Part shown: piece after piece, positions 8,534 through 16,647 of the stretch
Layout: the number at the start of each line of letters is the position of its first letter
How positions within the stretch are numbered: the first letter of the stretch is position 1
From: Bacillota bacterium
GTDB lineage: Bacteria; Bacillota; Clostridia; Clostridiales; Caloramatoraceae
Reading direction: 5' to 3'
Length of the DNA: 20,260 bases
NCBI GenBank assembly: GCA_023389275.1
Contig: JAEWEN010000019.1
Coordinates: forward strand, 1 to 20,260
Notes under the pieces: model-generated
What the model was told of the DNA's origin: nothing
The model's database searches: none
The model's input: the letters and a program-made list of their open reading frames with translations, nothing else
Made by a program: the position numbers and the translations under genes

Positions 8534-9214
8534 TTATAGTATTATTCCCTTAATTATAAAAAATATAACTGGAACAAGTAAAGCTGGTAATAAATTAAGA
8601 GTTTTTATTTTCTTAATATTAAGTATATTAAATCCTGTAGTAAGAAGCAATATACCTCCAATAATTGATATTTCATTTAGCATATCAGGAGTAACAAAAG
8701 GAGCAATTAATTGTGCTGATAAATAAAGTCCTCCTTGCCAAAGAAAAAGTATTCCTGCTGTTACTAAAATTCCTATTCCAAAATTTGCTGCAAATACTAT
8801 AGATGTAAATCCATCAAGCATTGCATTTGTAAATAATAGTGTATTGTCTCCTTTTAATGCACTTTCAATAGGGCCAAGTATAGACATTGTTCCTATACAA
8901 AATAATAATACTGTTGTTGTTATTCCTTCTAATAAATTTGACTGTGTATACTTTTTGCCAAGTCTATTCACCTTATCATCAAGGTCTATTACCTCTCCTA
9001 TATATGCACCAATTATAATACTTGCTACAAATAATATAGAATACTTACTTTGCGGTATACTTTTAGCTACCCAAGATATTCCAAGAGACAGTGCTACAAG
9101 ACCAGCCCCTACCATTATATTATTCTGGTATTTTTCTTTCATTCCTTTTTTAAATATTGATCCTATTATAGTTCCAAATATAATTGCACCTACATTAACG
9201 AAAGTTCCTATCAC
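8534..9214 (-). CDS. DUF554 family integral membrane protein
   Basis: A 226-residue hydrophobic protein resembling the DUF554 (YdfK-type) family of unknown function. Visible are the N-terminal IGTFVNVGAIIFGTIIGSIF, the GISWVAKSI segment, GAYIGEVIDLDDKVNRLG in a polar loop, and about six or seven hydrophobic stretches ending in LLPALLVPVIFFIIKGIIL. It probably sits in the cytoplasmic membrane; no substrate is known. The start is GTG at 9214, preceded by ATAGGAGG at normal spacing. A TGG-TATATT extended -10 at 9256-9248 may be its promoter. It stands alone between the glycine reductase and glycolytic operons, and no clear terminator follows it before the gapA promoter. The family call is from memory of the N-terminal pattern and topology. 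Confidence 0.8.
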   Translation of the reverse strand: MIGTFVNVGAIIFGTIIGSIFKKGMKEKYQNNIMVGAGLVALSLGISWVAKSIPQSKYSILFVASIIIGAYIGEVIDLDDKVNRLGKKYTQSNLLEGITTTVLLFCIGTMSILGPIESALKGDNTLLFTNAMLDGFTSIVFAANFGIGILVTAGILFLWQGGLYLSAQLIAPFVTPDMLNEISIIGGILLLTTGFNILNIKKIKTLNLLPALLVPVIFFIIKGIIL

Positions 9215-9269
9215 GTTTTAGCCTCCTATTCTATGTAAACTACTATAAATATACCATAATTTTTTTACA

Positions 9270-9304
9270 TAAAGAAAGGGATGAGAGCGTCCCCCCATCC
9301 CTTT
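9270..9304 (-). terminator. Terminator-like hairpin after grdD
   Basis: In minus-strand RNA, AAAGGGATG (9304-9296) pairs over 9 bp with CATCCCTTT (9283-9275) around a G-rich loop. It is followed by CTTTATGT, a weak U-run. It lies 15 bases after the grdD stop codon and is the natural end of the glycine reductase operon. The stem is strong but the U-run is poor, so some read-through into the DUF554 gene is possible. Confidence 0.65.
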
Positions 9305-9319
9305 TCAAAGGATAATATC

Positions 9320-10483
9320 CTATATATATTCTTTTTCTTTAAGAACTTCTCTAGCTTTAGCCTCATCTTCATCAGCTATAAGTACTATAGGTCCTGTACA
9401 TCCCATACCACTTTCAGCATAGATTCCAGCTTTCCAAAGTTCTTTAACTGAATCTTCAAGGTCAAGTATATCTACACCTGGTATTTGAGCTGTTACAACT
9501 TTTTTAGCAGGTGCTACTACTTCCTCTTCAGATGCAGCTGTTTTTTTATCTGCTGAAGTTATTTTTGTACAAACATCTTTAAATCCAGCTTTATTAACTG
9601 CTGCAAACTCATTTTTAGAGATTTCAATTATGTTATTTTGTGCACATGAAGCACAGTATCTAAGAGCTTCACAAATAACAGGAGCTCCTGATGCTCTTGA
9701 AATAATGTTGATTAGTCTTCCATAACCTTCACCGATTCCAGGACCATATCCATATCCTGATGCTTCATAGCTTCCACCTGTGTTAAATGAGCTAAACATT
9801 TTCATTAATATGTTTCCAGTTAATGAATCTGTTACCATAACGTCTGGTGTTCCTGTTAAAAGGTCATTCCCTCTCATTACAGCTCCACCGTCTGACCTCA
9901 TTGACTCAGTATATGAGAAATCATATCCTTTGTCTTTAAGCTCATTTAGTGCTCTTTCAACTTGTCTTGCACCATCAACATTTAGAATACCTAAAGTTGG
10001 GTTTTTAATTCCAGATGCTTTAGCAGCTATAATTCCGTATATAGCATTTTTAACCATACCTTCAACTCTGTTAGTTGATGAAGTACCAGTTGTAGTTGCT
10101 ATAATCATTTCTCTTCCCATAGCAGGTGTTACAACTTTACCTACAGTTGAAACTCCTATTGGGAAGTTATAGTGCATTGTTACACATCCATCTATTTCTT
10201 TTGAATCTAAAAGCTCTTCCATTTTTTTATGAGCTTCATCTTCTGAATTCACTTCATATATAGTTAATGAAGTTTCTACTTTTGGTCCTATAAGCACAAC
10301 TTCAAAATCTTTGTACTTTCTAGAAGCCATTTCAGCAGCTTTTACAAGTTCGTCTACTCCATGTTCGCTTCCTAAAACAGTTAGACCAACTTTTACTCTT
10401 GATGCAAAGCTACCACTTTCTATAGCATCAGCTATTTCACTGAAAACGTCACCTATTAATTTTTTTACGTTATCCACTGACAT
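9320..10483 (-). CDS. grdD: Glycine reductase complex protein C, subunit GrdD
   Basis: Subunit of the acetyl-phosphate-forming protein C. It accepts the acetyl group as a thioester and releases acetyl phosphate. The 387-residue product has a phosphate acyltransferase (PlsX/Ptb-like) character, with KVGLTVLGSEHGVDELVKAA near the N-terminus and a TTTGTSSTNRVEGM segment in the middle. Near the C-terminus ESGMGCTGPIVL contains Cys362. This should correspond to Cys359 of the Eubacterium acidaminophilum GrdD, reported as the active-site thiol of acetyl phosphate formation. The start is ATG at 10483, 11 bases after grdC. It is the last gene of the operon and is followed by a hairpin terminator. Confidence 0.95.
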   Translation of the reverse strand: MSVDNVKKLIGDVFSEIADAIESGSFASRVKVGLTVLGSEHGVDELVKAAEMASRKYKDFEVVLIGPKVETSLTIYEVNSEDEAHKKMEELLDSKEIDGCVTMHYNFPIGVSTVGKVVTPAMGREMIIATTTGTSSTNRVEGMVKNAIYGIIAAKASGIKNPTLGILNVDGARQVERALNELKDKGYDFSYTESMRSDGGAVMRGNDLLTGTPDVMVTDSLTGNILMKMFSSFNTGGSYEASGYGYGPGIGEGYGRLINIISRASGAPVICEALRYCASCAQNNIIEISKNEFAAVNKAGFKDVCTKITSADKKTAASEEEVVAPAKKVVTAQIPGVDILDLEDSVKELWKAGIYAESGMGCTGPIVLIADEDEAKAREVLKEKEYI

Positions 10484-10494
10484 ATTATCACCCC

Positions 10495-12030
10495 TTACTT
10501 TTGTAGTAGATAAGAAGCGAATTCCTTCATAGCCTCTCCAACCATGTTCTTAACTTCTTCTTTTGAAACTGATCCAGCTTCTTCTACTGTTCCTGGGTTT
10601 TTCTCAACTATAATTGATACACCGTCAAATAGGTTAGTCATTCTTCCTAGGAATAGACTTCCTTTACCAATTACCATGAATCTATTTATATCTCCGCTAA
10701 GAATTCTTTCTCTACCAAATCCTACAACTGGAGCTCCTGATGGAATATGTCCTTGAGTTGGAGCAAATCCTACCCATCCTCTTGTTGTAAAGAAGTCTTT
10801 AAGAGCAGCTTTTTCAAGTTGTCCTTTTTTAACTGCAAGAGCACCTATCATTTTATAGTTAGCAGTTGGAACATCTCCAGCTCCTGCTGGTTCTGTCATT
10901 TCTGGGTTTTGCATTTCTGGTCCATATATATCTATATCAGTGAAAGTTAACCCTGCAGCTTCAATTGGTTTAGAAACTATAGCTTCCATAACAGCTTGTG
11001 GTGAAGCTCCTGCTGCTATAGTATGTCTTCCTACTGCATCAGTTCTTATAATTGGGTTTACACCATCGTTTTCTGAAACAACAACAGCAAATCCTCCAAT
11101 TACGTCTTCTAAAACAGGCATTCCTTTTTTAACATGGTCTTTACCGTTCATTCCAAGTTTAGCTGAAGCTCCTCCTGAAATAACTAAAACGTTTTTAAAC
11201 ATTCCTGATGCAACTAATGATGCAGCATGTATCATAGCATGAGCTGGAGCAGCACAGAATCCTCTAATATCGCTTCCTGTAGCGTTTACAGTTCCAACGA
11301 TTTCTCCAATAGCCTTAGCGAAGTTTCCTCCACCTCTTTGGTTCATGTCTCCACATGCTTCTTCTGAACACTCGATTATATAATCAATGTCTTCTTTTTT
11401 AATTTCAGGATTTTTAGCAAATAGGTTTAATCCTGCAAGTATACCTGATGCTTTAACAACAAGGTTTTCACATATAATGTGTGAAGTAAGGTTTTTATCA
11501 AACTCATGAGCTCTTTTTACACATCCTATTAATTTTCCATCAATGTATAAAGGCTCTGCATGAGCTTCGTTAACAGCTTTTTCAATATCAGCCATTTCAT
11601 ATCCTTCTCCAAGCTTTCCAGTAAGGTCAGCTAAAAGTGGATGTGCTTCGAATTTAGCTTTAATATCAGCAAGTACTGCTTTTTCTATAAGAACTAGATC
11701 AAATGCATCTGATACTTTCATAAGTCCGTAGAATTCATCTTCAGGCATTACTTCTCCGAACTTACCAAATCTTGATGCACCTTCTATGTTTTTTTCGTAC
11801 CAAGGTTTTGGAAGTTGTCCAAGCTCTTCCGGTGAGTAGTTTCCGATGTAAGTTTGTGATGCTGGATATTCAACAACATCTTTGAAGCCTCTAATGTGCT
11901 TTGGAAGCTCCTTTAGGTATTCTGAATCTGGGTGAGTTTCTCTCTCTAGAGTTTGAGTTGTTCCATTGTGGATGATCATGTCTGGAGCATTTACTAATAC
12001 GTAACTTGCTCCCTTAATTACAGAATTCAT
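10495..12030 (-). CDS. grdC: Glycine reductase complex protein C, subunit GrdC
   Basis: Larger subunit of protein C, a thiolase-fold protein related to 3-oxoacyl-ACP synthase III (FabH). With GrdD it takes the carboxymethyl-selenoether from GrdA and converts it to acetyl phosphate. The 511-residue product has the expected length. A FabH-like nucleophile region, GFCAAPAHAMIHAASL, places a cysteine near residue 259; it is followed by VLVISGGASAKLGMNGKDH and, later, TQGHIPSGAPVVGFGRE with a histidine. The ATG at 12030 is preceded by CGGAGG. An intrinsic terminator lies in the 84-base gap before it, so grdC-grdD may be made at a lower level than grdB or from a separate start. Confidence 0.96.
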   Translation of the reverse strand: MNSVIKGASYVLVNAPDMIIHNGTTQTLERETHPDSEYLKELPKHIRGFKDVVEYPASQTYIGNYSPEELGQLPKPWYEKNIEGASRFGKFGEVMPEDEFYGLMKVSDAFDLVLIEKAVLADIKAKFEAHPLLADLTGKLGEGYEMADIEKAVNEAHAEPLYIDGKLIGCVKRAHEFDKNLTSHIICENLVVKASGILAGLNLFAKNPEIKKEDIDYIIECSEEACGDMNQRGGGNFAKAIGEIVGTVNATGSDIRGFCAAPAHAMIHAASLVASGMFKNVLVISGGASAKLGMNGKDHVKKGMPVLEDVIGGFAVVVSENDGVNPIIRTDAVGRHTIAAGASPQAVMEAIVSKPIEAAGLTFTDIDIYGPEMQNPEMTEPAGAGDVPTANYKMIGALAVKKGQLEKAALKDFFTTRGWVGFAPTQGHIPSGAPVVGFGRERILSGDINRFMVIGKGSLFLGRMTNLFDGVSIIVEKNPGTVEEAGSVSKEEVKNMVGEAMKEFASYLLQK

Positions 12031-12054
12031 AATTACACCTCCGAAGGAATTATA

Positions 12055-12091
12055 TAATTTTAAAAAATGGGGGTGGGAAGATCCACCCCCA
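12055..12091 (-). terminator. Strong intrinsic terminator between grdB and grdC
   Basis: In minus-strand RNA, TGGGGGTGG (12091-12083) pairs over 9 bp, nearly all G-C, with CCACCCCCA (12076-12068) around a 6-base loop. A TTTTTT run follows at 12067-12062. It begins about 23 bases after the grdB stop codon, inside the operon. This is the most GC-rich stem in the window. It should stop or attenuate transcription before grdC-grdD. No convincing promoter is seen between it and grdC. Confidence 0.85.
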
Positions 12092-12114
12092 CTTTATTGG
12101 GTTATCTTTATAAA

Positions 12115-13419
12115 TTAAACTTCAAAAACTGTTTGTTCAGTTACTGGAGTTTCTAGTGCCTTAAGAGCAGCTTTTGTAAGTTTTCTTCTTAGTTCTTTCT
12201 CATCTGCTGCTGAAAGGTTTGGATTTCCTAGTGGGTGAGGAATAGCTATTGTTGGAACTATTCTGTTAGCACCTACTGTTTTTGATATTGGTACGATAGT
12301 ACACATGTGAACTATTGGTAGTCCAGCTCTTTCGATTTCTTTAAGCATTGTTGCACCGCAACGTGTACAAGTACCTCATGTAGAAGTCATTATAACTGCA
12401 GTTACATTGTCTGCAAGAAGTTTTTTAGCAATATCTTCTCCAAATGCTTTAGCACTCTTAACAGCTGTACCATTACCTGTAGTTGAGTAGTAGTACTCAT
12501 GTAGGCTTCCGATTTCACCATTAGCTTCCATTTCTCTTAATATATCAACTGGAATAACTCTGTCTGAATCTTCGTTAGCATATGTTGGATCATATCCACC
12601 ATGAGCTGTTTCACTATCAGCAGCAGTTAAATCTGTCATACCAGCAATGCTGTATTGACCATATTTTTGAGCGTTTGAAGCTTCGATTCTATCAGGGTTT
12701 CCTTTTGGAACTATACCACCTGAAGTAACTATAGCTACTCTAGCTTTAGTTATGTCAGCAACAGGAGCTGCTGGCTCAACTCTATCAAAGTTAGGCATTT
12801 CGAATTCTGTTACAAACTCTTCACCTTTAAGTTTCTTAACAAGCATATCAACTGCTCTTTTTGATCCTCTTTCTTCAGCGAAGAAGTTAACTCTGATACC
12901 TCTTTCGATGTATCCTTCTTCAGCTGGTGATCCAATAGCTTCACCTTTAGCAATTTTAAGAGCTAAAGCTGCCATTTTAGGAGCTGCATCTCTCATACCA
13001 GCTGCACTATTTTTAGTTGATATAATATATAGGTCTTTTTTGAACATATCAGCACCTGGGTTTTCAATGTACATTCCTGTAACTGTAGGTACTTTTAATT
13101 GTTCTTCAACCATTTTACAAACTGCACCACAAGCTGTTCCGTATCTACCTGCGTTAAATGCTGGTCCTGCAACAACTATATCTGGGTTTAGTCCTTTTAT
13201 CATTTCAAGAATTTCAGCTTCAGCTTTTTCTTGATTTTCAGCGAAGTATGAGTCTCCACATATTACTGTTCCAACAACTTCAGCTTCACCTTTAAATGCT
13301 TTATTTAATGCCATTCCTGGTCCTACTACACCTTCTCTTACCTCTGGTGCAATATGAGCCATTTCTTCTCCACCAATATTAGCGAAGAACTGGTTTATAT
13401 AATGTACTACACGAATCAT
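12115..13419 (-). CDS. grdB: Glycine reductase selenoprotein B, GrdB (UGA = selenocysteine 348)
   Basis: Selenoprotein subunit of the substrate-binding protein B. Together with pyruvoyl-containing GrdE it binds glycine and passes the carboxymethyl group to selenoprotein A. An in-frame TGA at 12378-12376 divides the gene. The upstream part (347 residues, ending VIMTST) and the downstream part (GTCTRCGATMLKEIE onward) join as Thr-Sec-Gly-Thr-Cys, giving the U-x2-C-x2-C redox motif characteristic of GrdB. Full length is 434 residues, as expected. The start ATG at 13419 is preceded by AAGGAGGGG. A candidate SECIS hairpin lies 18 bases after the UGA. Adjacent grdE points to the glycine-specific form rather than the sarcosine or betaine form. 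Without selenocysteine insertion the gene would look truncated. Confidence 0.97.
12346..12365 (-). promoter_or_regulatory. Candidate SECIS element in grdB
   Basis: In grdB mRNA, GUUGC (12362-12358) pairs with GCAAC (12354-12350) around a GGU loop. The stem is extended past a small asymmetric bulge by CA with UG. The loop begins 18 bases after the UGA at 12378-12376. Position, size and a G-containing apical loop fit bacterial SECIS hairpins bound by SelB. The sequence is also coding, as is usual in bacteria. Confidence 0.6.
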
Positions 13420-13449
13420 CTTACTAGACCCCTCCTTGTGTTCGGTGGA

Positions 13450-13923
13450 TTAATCGTTAAATTTTTGGTATTGTTCTCTGATGCTCTTCATTTCTTCTTT
13501 TATAGCATCAACGTCAAGAACCATTTCCATCATTCCGCATTGCTCATCATAAACAGCTTCGTCAAACTCAGCTTTAACTTCGTCGTCTACTACGTGGTAA
13601 ACTCTAAGTCCAAGTTCTACTCCTGCAAGAGGTCCTGCATAAGTTGGGTCTCCTGCTGTTACAGTTTCAGCTGAAAGTCCTGCTGATTCTGCTTCTGCTC
13701 CACCAAGGATAACAACTAGGTTTTCTGCTCCTACCTTTTCTGCTGTGTCCTTAACTCTTTGTTGGATCTCCAGATCCATAGCTCCTGCAGCAGTTCAGAC
13801 AAAACATTCTGTTGAAGCAAATACTACTTCTCCACCTGCTGATTTTACACATTCTTCGATAGCTGGTCCTGGAATACCATCTCTATCTCCTATAGCGATA
13901 ACTTTTCTTCCTTTAAGTATCAT
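13450..13923 (-). CDS. grdA: Glycine reductase selenoprotein A, GrdA (UGA = selenocysteine 43)
   Basis: Small selenoprotein shared by glycine, sarcosine and betaine reductases. It carries the carboxymethyl group as a selenoether between proteins B and C and is re-reduced by thioredoxin. The in-frame TGA at 13797-13795 lies in the hallmark context ECFV-Sec-TAAGAMDLE, giving the C-x2-U redox pair. The N-terminal part, MILKGRKVIAIGDRDGIPGP, starts at ATG 13923 eight bases after GGGAGG, and the full product is 157 residues, as in other GrdA proteins. A hairpin 17 bases after the UGA is a likely SECIS. It lies 72 bases after grdE and 30 before grdB. If the UGA were read as stop, only 42 residues would be made. 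Confidence 0.97.
13763..13778 (-). promoter_or_regulatory. Candidate SECIS element in grdA
   Basis: In grdA mRNA, UGGAUC (13778-13773) pairs perfectly with GAUCCA (13768-13763) around a UGGA loop. The stem begins 16 bases after the UGA at 13797-13795. Distance and a G-rich apical loop match bacterial SECIS elements and resemble the one proposed in grdB. Confidence 0.6.
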
Positions 13924-13995
13924 ATGAAATACCTCCCATTAAAATTATAAAGTTTGATTTTTTATTTTAACTACTCTAAATTCCTTCTTTAGTAA

Positions 13996-15282
13996 TTAGA
14001 ATGTTTTTGCTGTAAGGTAACCGAATCCTACTTCACTAGTAGCTCCAGTGATAACTTGGATTTCAGCTTCTATAGAACCATCTTCTCTAAGTGATCCAGC
14101 AAATCCACCTGATAGTGCATCTACTGATGAAATGTGTCCTATAACTTTCTTCATTGGAGGAAGTACTACTATTTGGTTAGCATTTCCACCAGTTACAACT
14201 GCATCTCCTTTTGGAGTTGAGTCAGCAAGTGATTGAGAAGCTCCATCACGTCCAGCATACTCGTCAGTTAAAAGAACTGTTTTTATACCTTTAGCTGAAA
14301 TTTTGTTACAGTTCATAACAAGGTCAGCATCTGGGTTTCCAAATCCTTCTTCTGATATAATAGCTGCATCTGCTCCTAGGAATTCTACAAGCTTAGCAGT
14401 GTAACTTGATGATCTTTCCTTATCAGCAAGATATACGTTTTCATTTGTGATTACACATCCAAGGAAGTTAAAGTCCTTTCCGTGTCTTTCATATAGGTCA
14501 GTAATTATTGGATGATTCATGTGTACATAGCTTGGGTTTTTGTCACAAGCTGATACACAGTTTCCACTAACAATAGCTCCGTCAAACATTTCTGTTGGGT
14601 AAATGAATGTTGGAATTATTTTCTTAGCATCTACACCATACACATATGTGTCATGTAGAAGTCCTTGTGATTGAAGCATGTATACATATACAACCTTTGG
14701 TAGGTCTGGGTATTGATTAATTTGCTGTTGTAGAGGTAAAGTTTCAAAAGTTTTAACTTCGTCTGGAGTAACTTCTTTACCAGCTTTTCCAAGGTAAGTT
14801 GCAACTTTAAATCCTACTGTTCTAACAGCTTCTTCGTGTTGATGTTGGTCAATTCCATCAGCTGGTTCACAGATCATAACAATGTTATGAGTTTTTGAGA
14901 ATGGAGTGTACTTAGCTCCTTCTCCTGACATGTCTACAATACCTTCTTGGAATCCAACGATTTTACCAGTTGTAACAACAGCAGCTCCTTTAAGAACATT
15001 AGTTCTTCCTGATCCTACTGTATCAACTCCTGATATGAATCCTGGGAATACTCCCCCATTACCTTCAACCTTAACTCTAGGCTCGATAACGTCTTTAACT
15101 GGTATTATTCTTACCTCATCTCCTGGATGAACGATATCAACATCTACTGATGATAATCTTTCATCTCCAGATACTTCTTTAAGCAGTTCTTCTTTGTTTA
15201 CATAAAGAGTACCATTTTCTACTTTAGTTTCTGAAGCAAATTGTACATCATTTATGAATATGTTTCCTAATTCAAGGCGCAA
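13996..15282 (-). CDS. grdE: Glycine reductase protein B precursor GrdE (pyruvoyl proprotein)
   Basis: Proprotein that is cleaved in two to generate the pyruvoyl cofactor that binds the amino group of glycine as a Schiff base. The best start is TTG at 15282-15280, six bases after GGGAGGTG (15296-15289), giving MRLELGNIFINDVQF. A longer reading from 15312 would start upstream of this ribosome-binding site. With the TTG start the product is 428 residues, and the cleavage motif VSGNCVSACDKN places Cys at 242, the position reported for GrdE processing (Asn241-Cys242 here). Processing would yield fragments of 241 and 187 residues, the latter with the N-terminal pyruvoyl group. The gene follows trxA and precedes grdA, the usual order. 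It defines the complex as glycine-specific. Confidence 0.96.
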   Translation of the reverse strand: MRLELGNIFINDVQFASETKVENGTLYVNKEELLKEVSGDERLSSVDVDIVHPGDEVRIIPVKDVIEPRVKVEGNGGVFPGFISGVDTVGSGRTNVLKGAAVVTTGKIVGFQEGIVDMSGEGAKYTPFSKTHNIVMICEPADGIDQHQHEEAVRTVGFKVATYLGKAGKEVTPDEVKTFETLPLQQQINQYPDLPKVVYVYMLQSQGLLHDTYVYGVDAKKIIPTFIYPTEMFDGAIVSGNCVSACDKNPSYVHMNHPIITDLYERHGKDFNFLGCVITNENVYLADKERSSSYTAKLVEFLGADAAIISEEGFGNPDADLVMNCNKISAKGIKTVLLTDEYAGRDGASQSLADSTPKGDAVVTGGNANQIVVLPPMKKVIGHISSVDALSGGFAGSLREDGSIEAEIQVITGATSEVGFGYLTAKTF

Positions 15283-15349
15283 AGCCTTCACCTCCCAAAA
15301 ATTTATATACAAGGAAAGTCCTTTATTAACTTTTTAAATCGATTAAATA

Positions 15350-15679
15350 TTACAACTTTTCATAATATTCTTTTATCATTGCTTCTATGTCAGCAACTGA
15401 TGAAATTTTATCAGGAGTTAAGACTGTGTCTCTTTCTCCATTTACGTACATTATCATTGTAGGAAGTCCTAAAACTTTTTGTGATATAGCAAGTCTTCTA
15501 TTTCCTGATGTATTTAAACTAGCGAATTTGATTTTATCACCATATACTTCTTCTAATTTGTGTACATCTGGCATCATTTGAATACAAACTTGGCATTTGT
15601 CTCCCCAGAAATCAACGAATACTGGCTTATCTGATCCTACAACTTCTGATTCAAAGTTTTCTTTTGTTAATTCTAACAT
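15350..15679 (-). CDS. trxA: Glycine-reductase-associated thioredoxin with CQVC active site
   Basis: Small cytoplasmic redox protein that passes electrons from TrxB to selenoprotein A of the glycine reductase. The 109-residue product has the thioredoxin pattern: VFVDFWGDKC at the end of the second strand, the redox pair C29-Q-V-C32, and the cis-proline segment GLPTMIMY. The RRLAISQKVLGLPT stretch resembles thioredoxins of other glycine-reductase operons. The active site is unusual: common thioredoxins have WCGPC, whereas here the residue before the first Cys is Lys and the dipeptide is Gln-Val. The ATG at 15679 follows AGGAGG. It lies 26 bases after trxB. Context makes GrdA the likely partner. 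Confidence 0.94.
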   Translation of the reverse strand: MLELTKENFESEVVGSDKPVFVDFWGDKCQVCIQMMPDVHKLEEVYGDKIKFASLNTSGNRRLAISQKVLGLPTMIMYVNGERDTVLTPDKISSVADIEAMIKEYYEKL

Positions 15680-15705
15680 TGTAAATTACCTCCTAAAGTT
15701 TAAGA

Positions 15706-16638
15706 TTAGTTAAACTTTTCGTTTATATATTCTTCTGCAACAATTGATGCTATAGCACCATCAGCAGCAGCAGTAATAACTTGTCTTAAAGTTTTAACTC
15801 TAACGTCTCCAGCAGCAAATACTCCAGGAACATTTGTTTTCATGTCATCATCAGTTGGAATGTATCCATTTTCAAGTTCAACTTGTCCCTCAAATATTTT
15901 AGTAATTGGGTTAAGTCCTACAAATACGAATACTCCATTTACTTCTACTTCTGACATTTCTCCTGTTTTAAGGTTTTTGCATACTAGACACTCAAGCATT
16001 TCATCACCTTTAGCTTCTACAACTTGTGTATCCCAAATAAACTTTATTTTTGGATGTGCAAAAGCTTTTTCTTGAAGTGATTTAGCAGCTCTTAACTTAT
16101 CTCTTCTAACAATAACAGTTACTGTTTCAGCAAATTTAGTTAGGTAAAGAGCTTCTGTTATAGCTGAGTCTCCACCACCTATAATTGCAACATCTAATTC
16201 TTCAAAGAAATCAGCATCACAAGTTGCACAGTATGAAACACCTTTTCCTCTTAACTCTAGTTCGTTTTCAAAGCCACCTAATTTTGGTTCAGCACCAGTT
16301 GAAATTATAACAGCTTTTCCTTGGTATTCAGCGTTTTTACAAGTAACTACTTTAATGTCCCCTGAAAAATCTACATTAAGAACTTCATCTTTAACAAATT
16401 CAGTTCCAAACTCTTCAGCTTGTTTTTTCATTCTTTCTGAAAGTGCTGGACCTGTACAGTTTTCAATTGAACCTGGGTAGTTTTCAAGTTCTGCAGTAGT
16501 AGTAGCTTGTCCTCCGAATTTACCTTTTTCGATAACTACAACATCAAGTTTTGATCTTGAAGCGTATAGTCCTGCTGAAAGTCCTGATGGACCTCCACCG
16601 ATTACTATAATGTCATATACTTTTGACATAACGCTCAT
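15706..16638 (-). CDS. trxB: Thioredoxin reductase
   Basis: FAD-dependent pyridine nucleotide-disulfide oxidoreductase that reduces the neighbouring thioredoxin. The 310-residue product shows the FAD-binding IVIGGGPSGLSAGLYASR near the N-terminus, the redox-active Cys137-Ala-Thr-Cys140, a second dinucleotide motif GGGDSA (154-159), VRRDKLRA (177-184) suggesting NADPH, and the C-terminal FAD motif GVFAAGDVR. There are two possible ATG starts: 16638, five bases after GAGG, and 16629, nine bases after AAGGG. The second gives MSKVYDIIVIGGG, which looks more like family N-termini, so the true start may be three codons later. It follows grdX by 9 bases, and the order grdX-trxB-trxA-grdE is standard for glycine reductase operons. 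Confidence 0.96.
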   Translation of the reverse strand: MSVMSKVYDIIVIGGGPSGLSAGLYASRSKLDVVVIEKGKFGGQATTTAELENYPGSIENCTGPALSERMKKQAEEFGTEFVKDEVLNVDFSGDIKVVTCKNAEYQGKAVIISTGAEPKLGGFENELELRGKGVSYCATCDADFFEELDVAIIGGGDSAITEALYLTKFAETVTVIVRRDKLRAAKSLQEKAFAHPKIKFIWDTQVVEAKGDEMLECLVCKNLKTGEMSEVEVNGVFVFVGLNPITKIFEGQVELENGYIPTDDDMKTNVPGVFAAGDVRVKTLRQVITAAADGAIASIVAEEYINEKFN

Positions 16639-16647
16639 CCCTTCCTC

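Noticed and set aside
12376..12378. In-frame stop in grdB as a sign of a pseudogene
   Set aside because: The surrounding U-x2-C-x2-C motif, full family length and a following hairpin show that it is the selenocysteine codon.
12752..13234. 160-codon plus-strand frame opposite grdB
   Set aside because: It is antisense to a well-identified gene, has no clear ribosome-binding site, and its composition mirrors the grdB coding strand.
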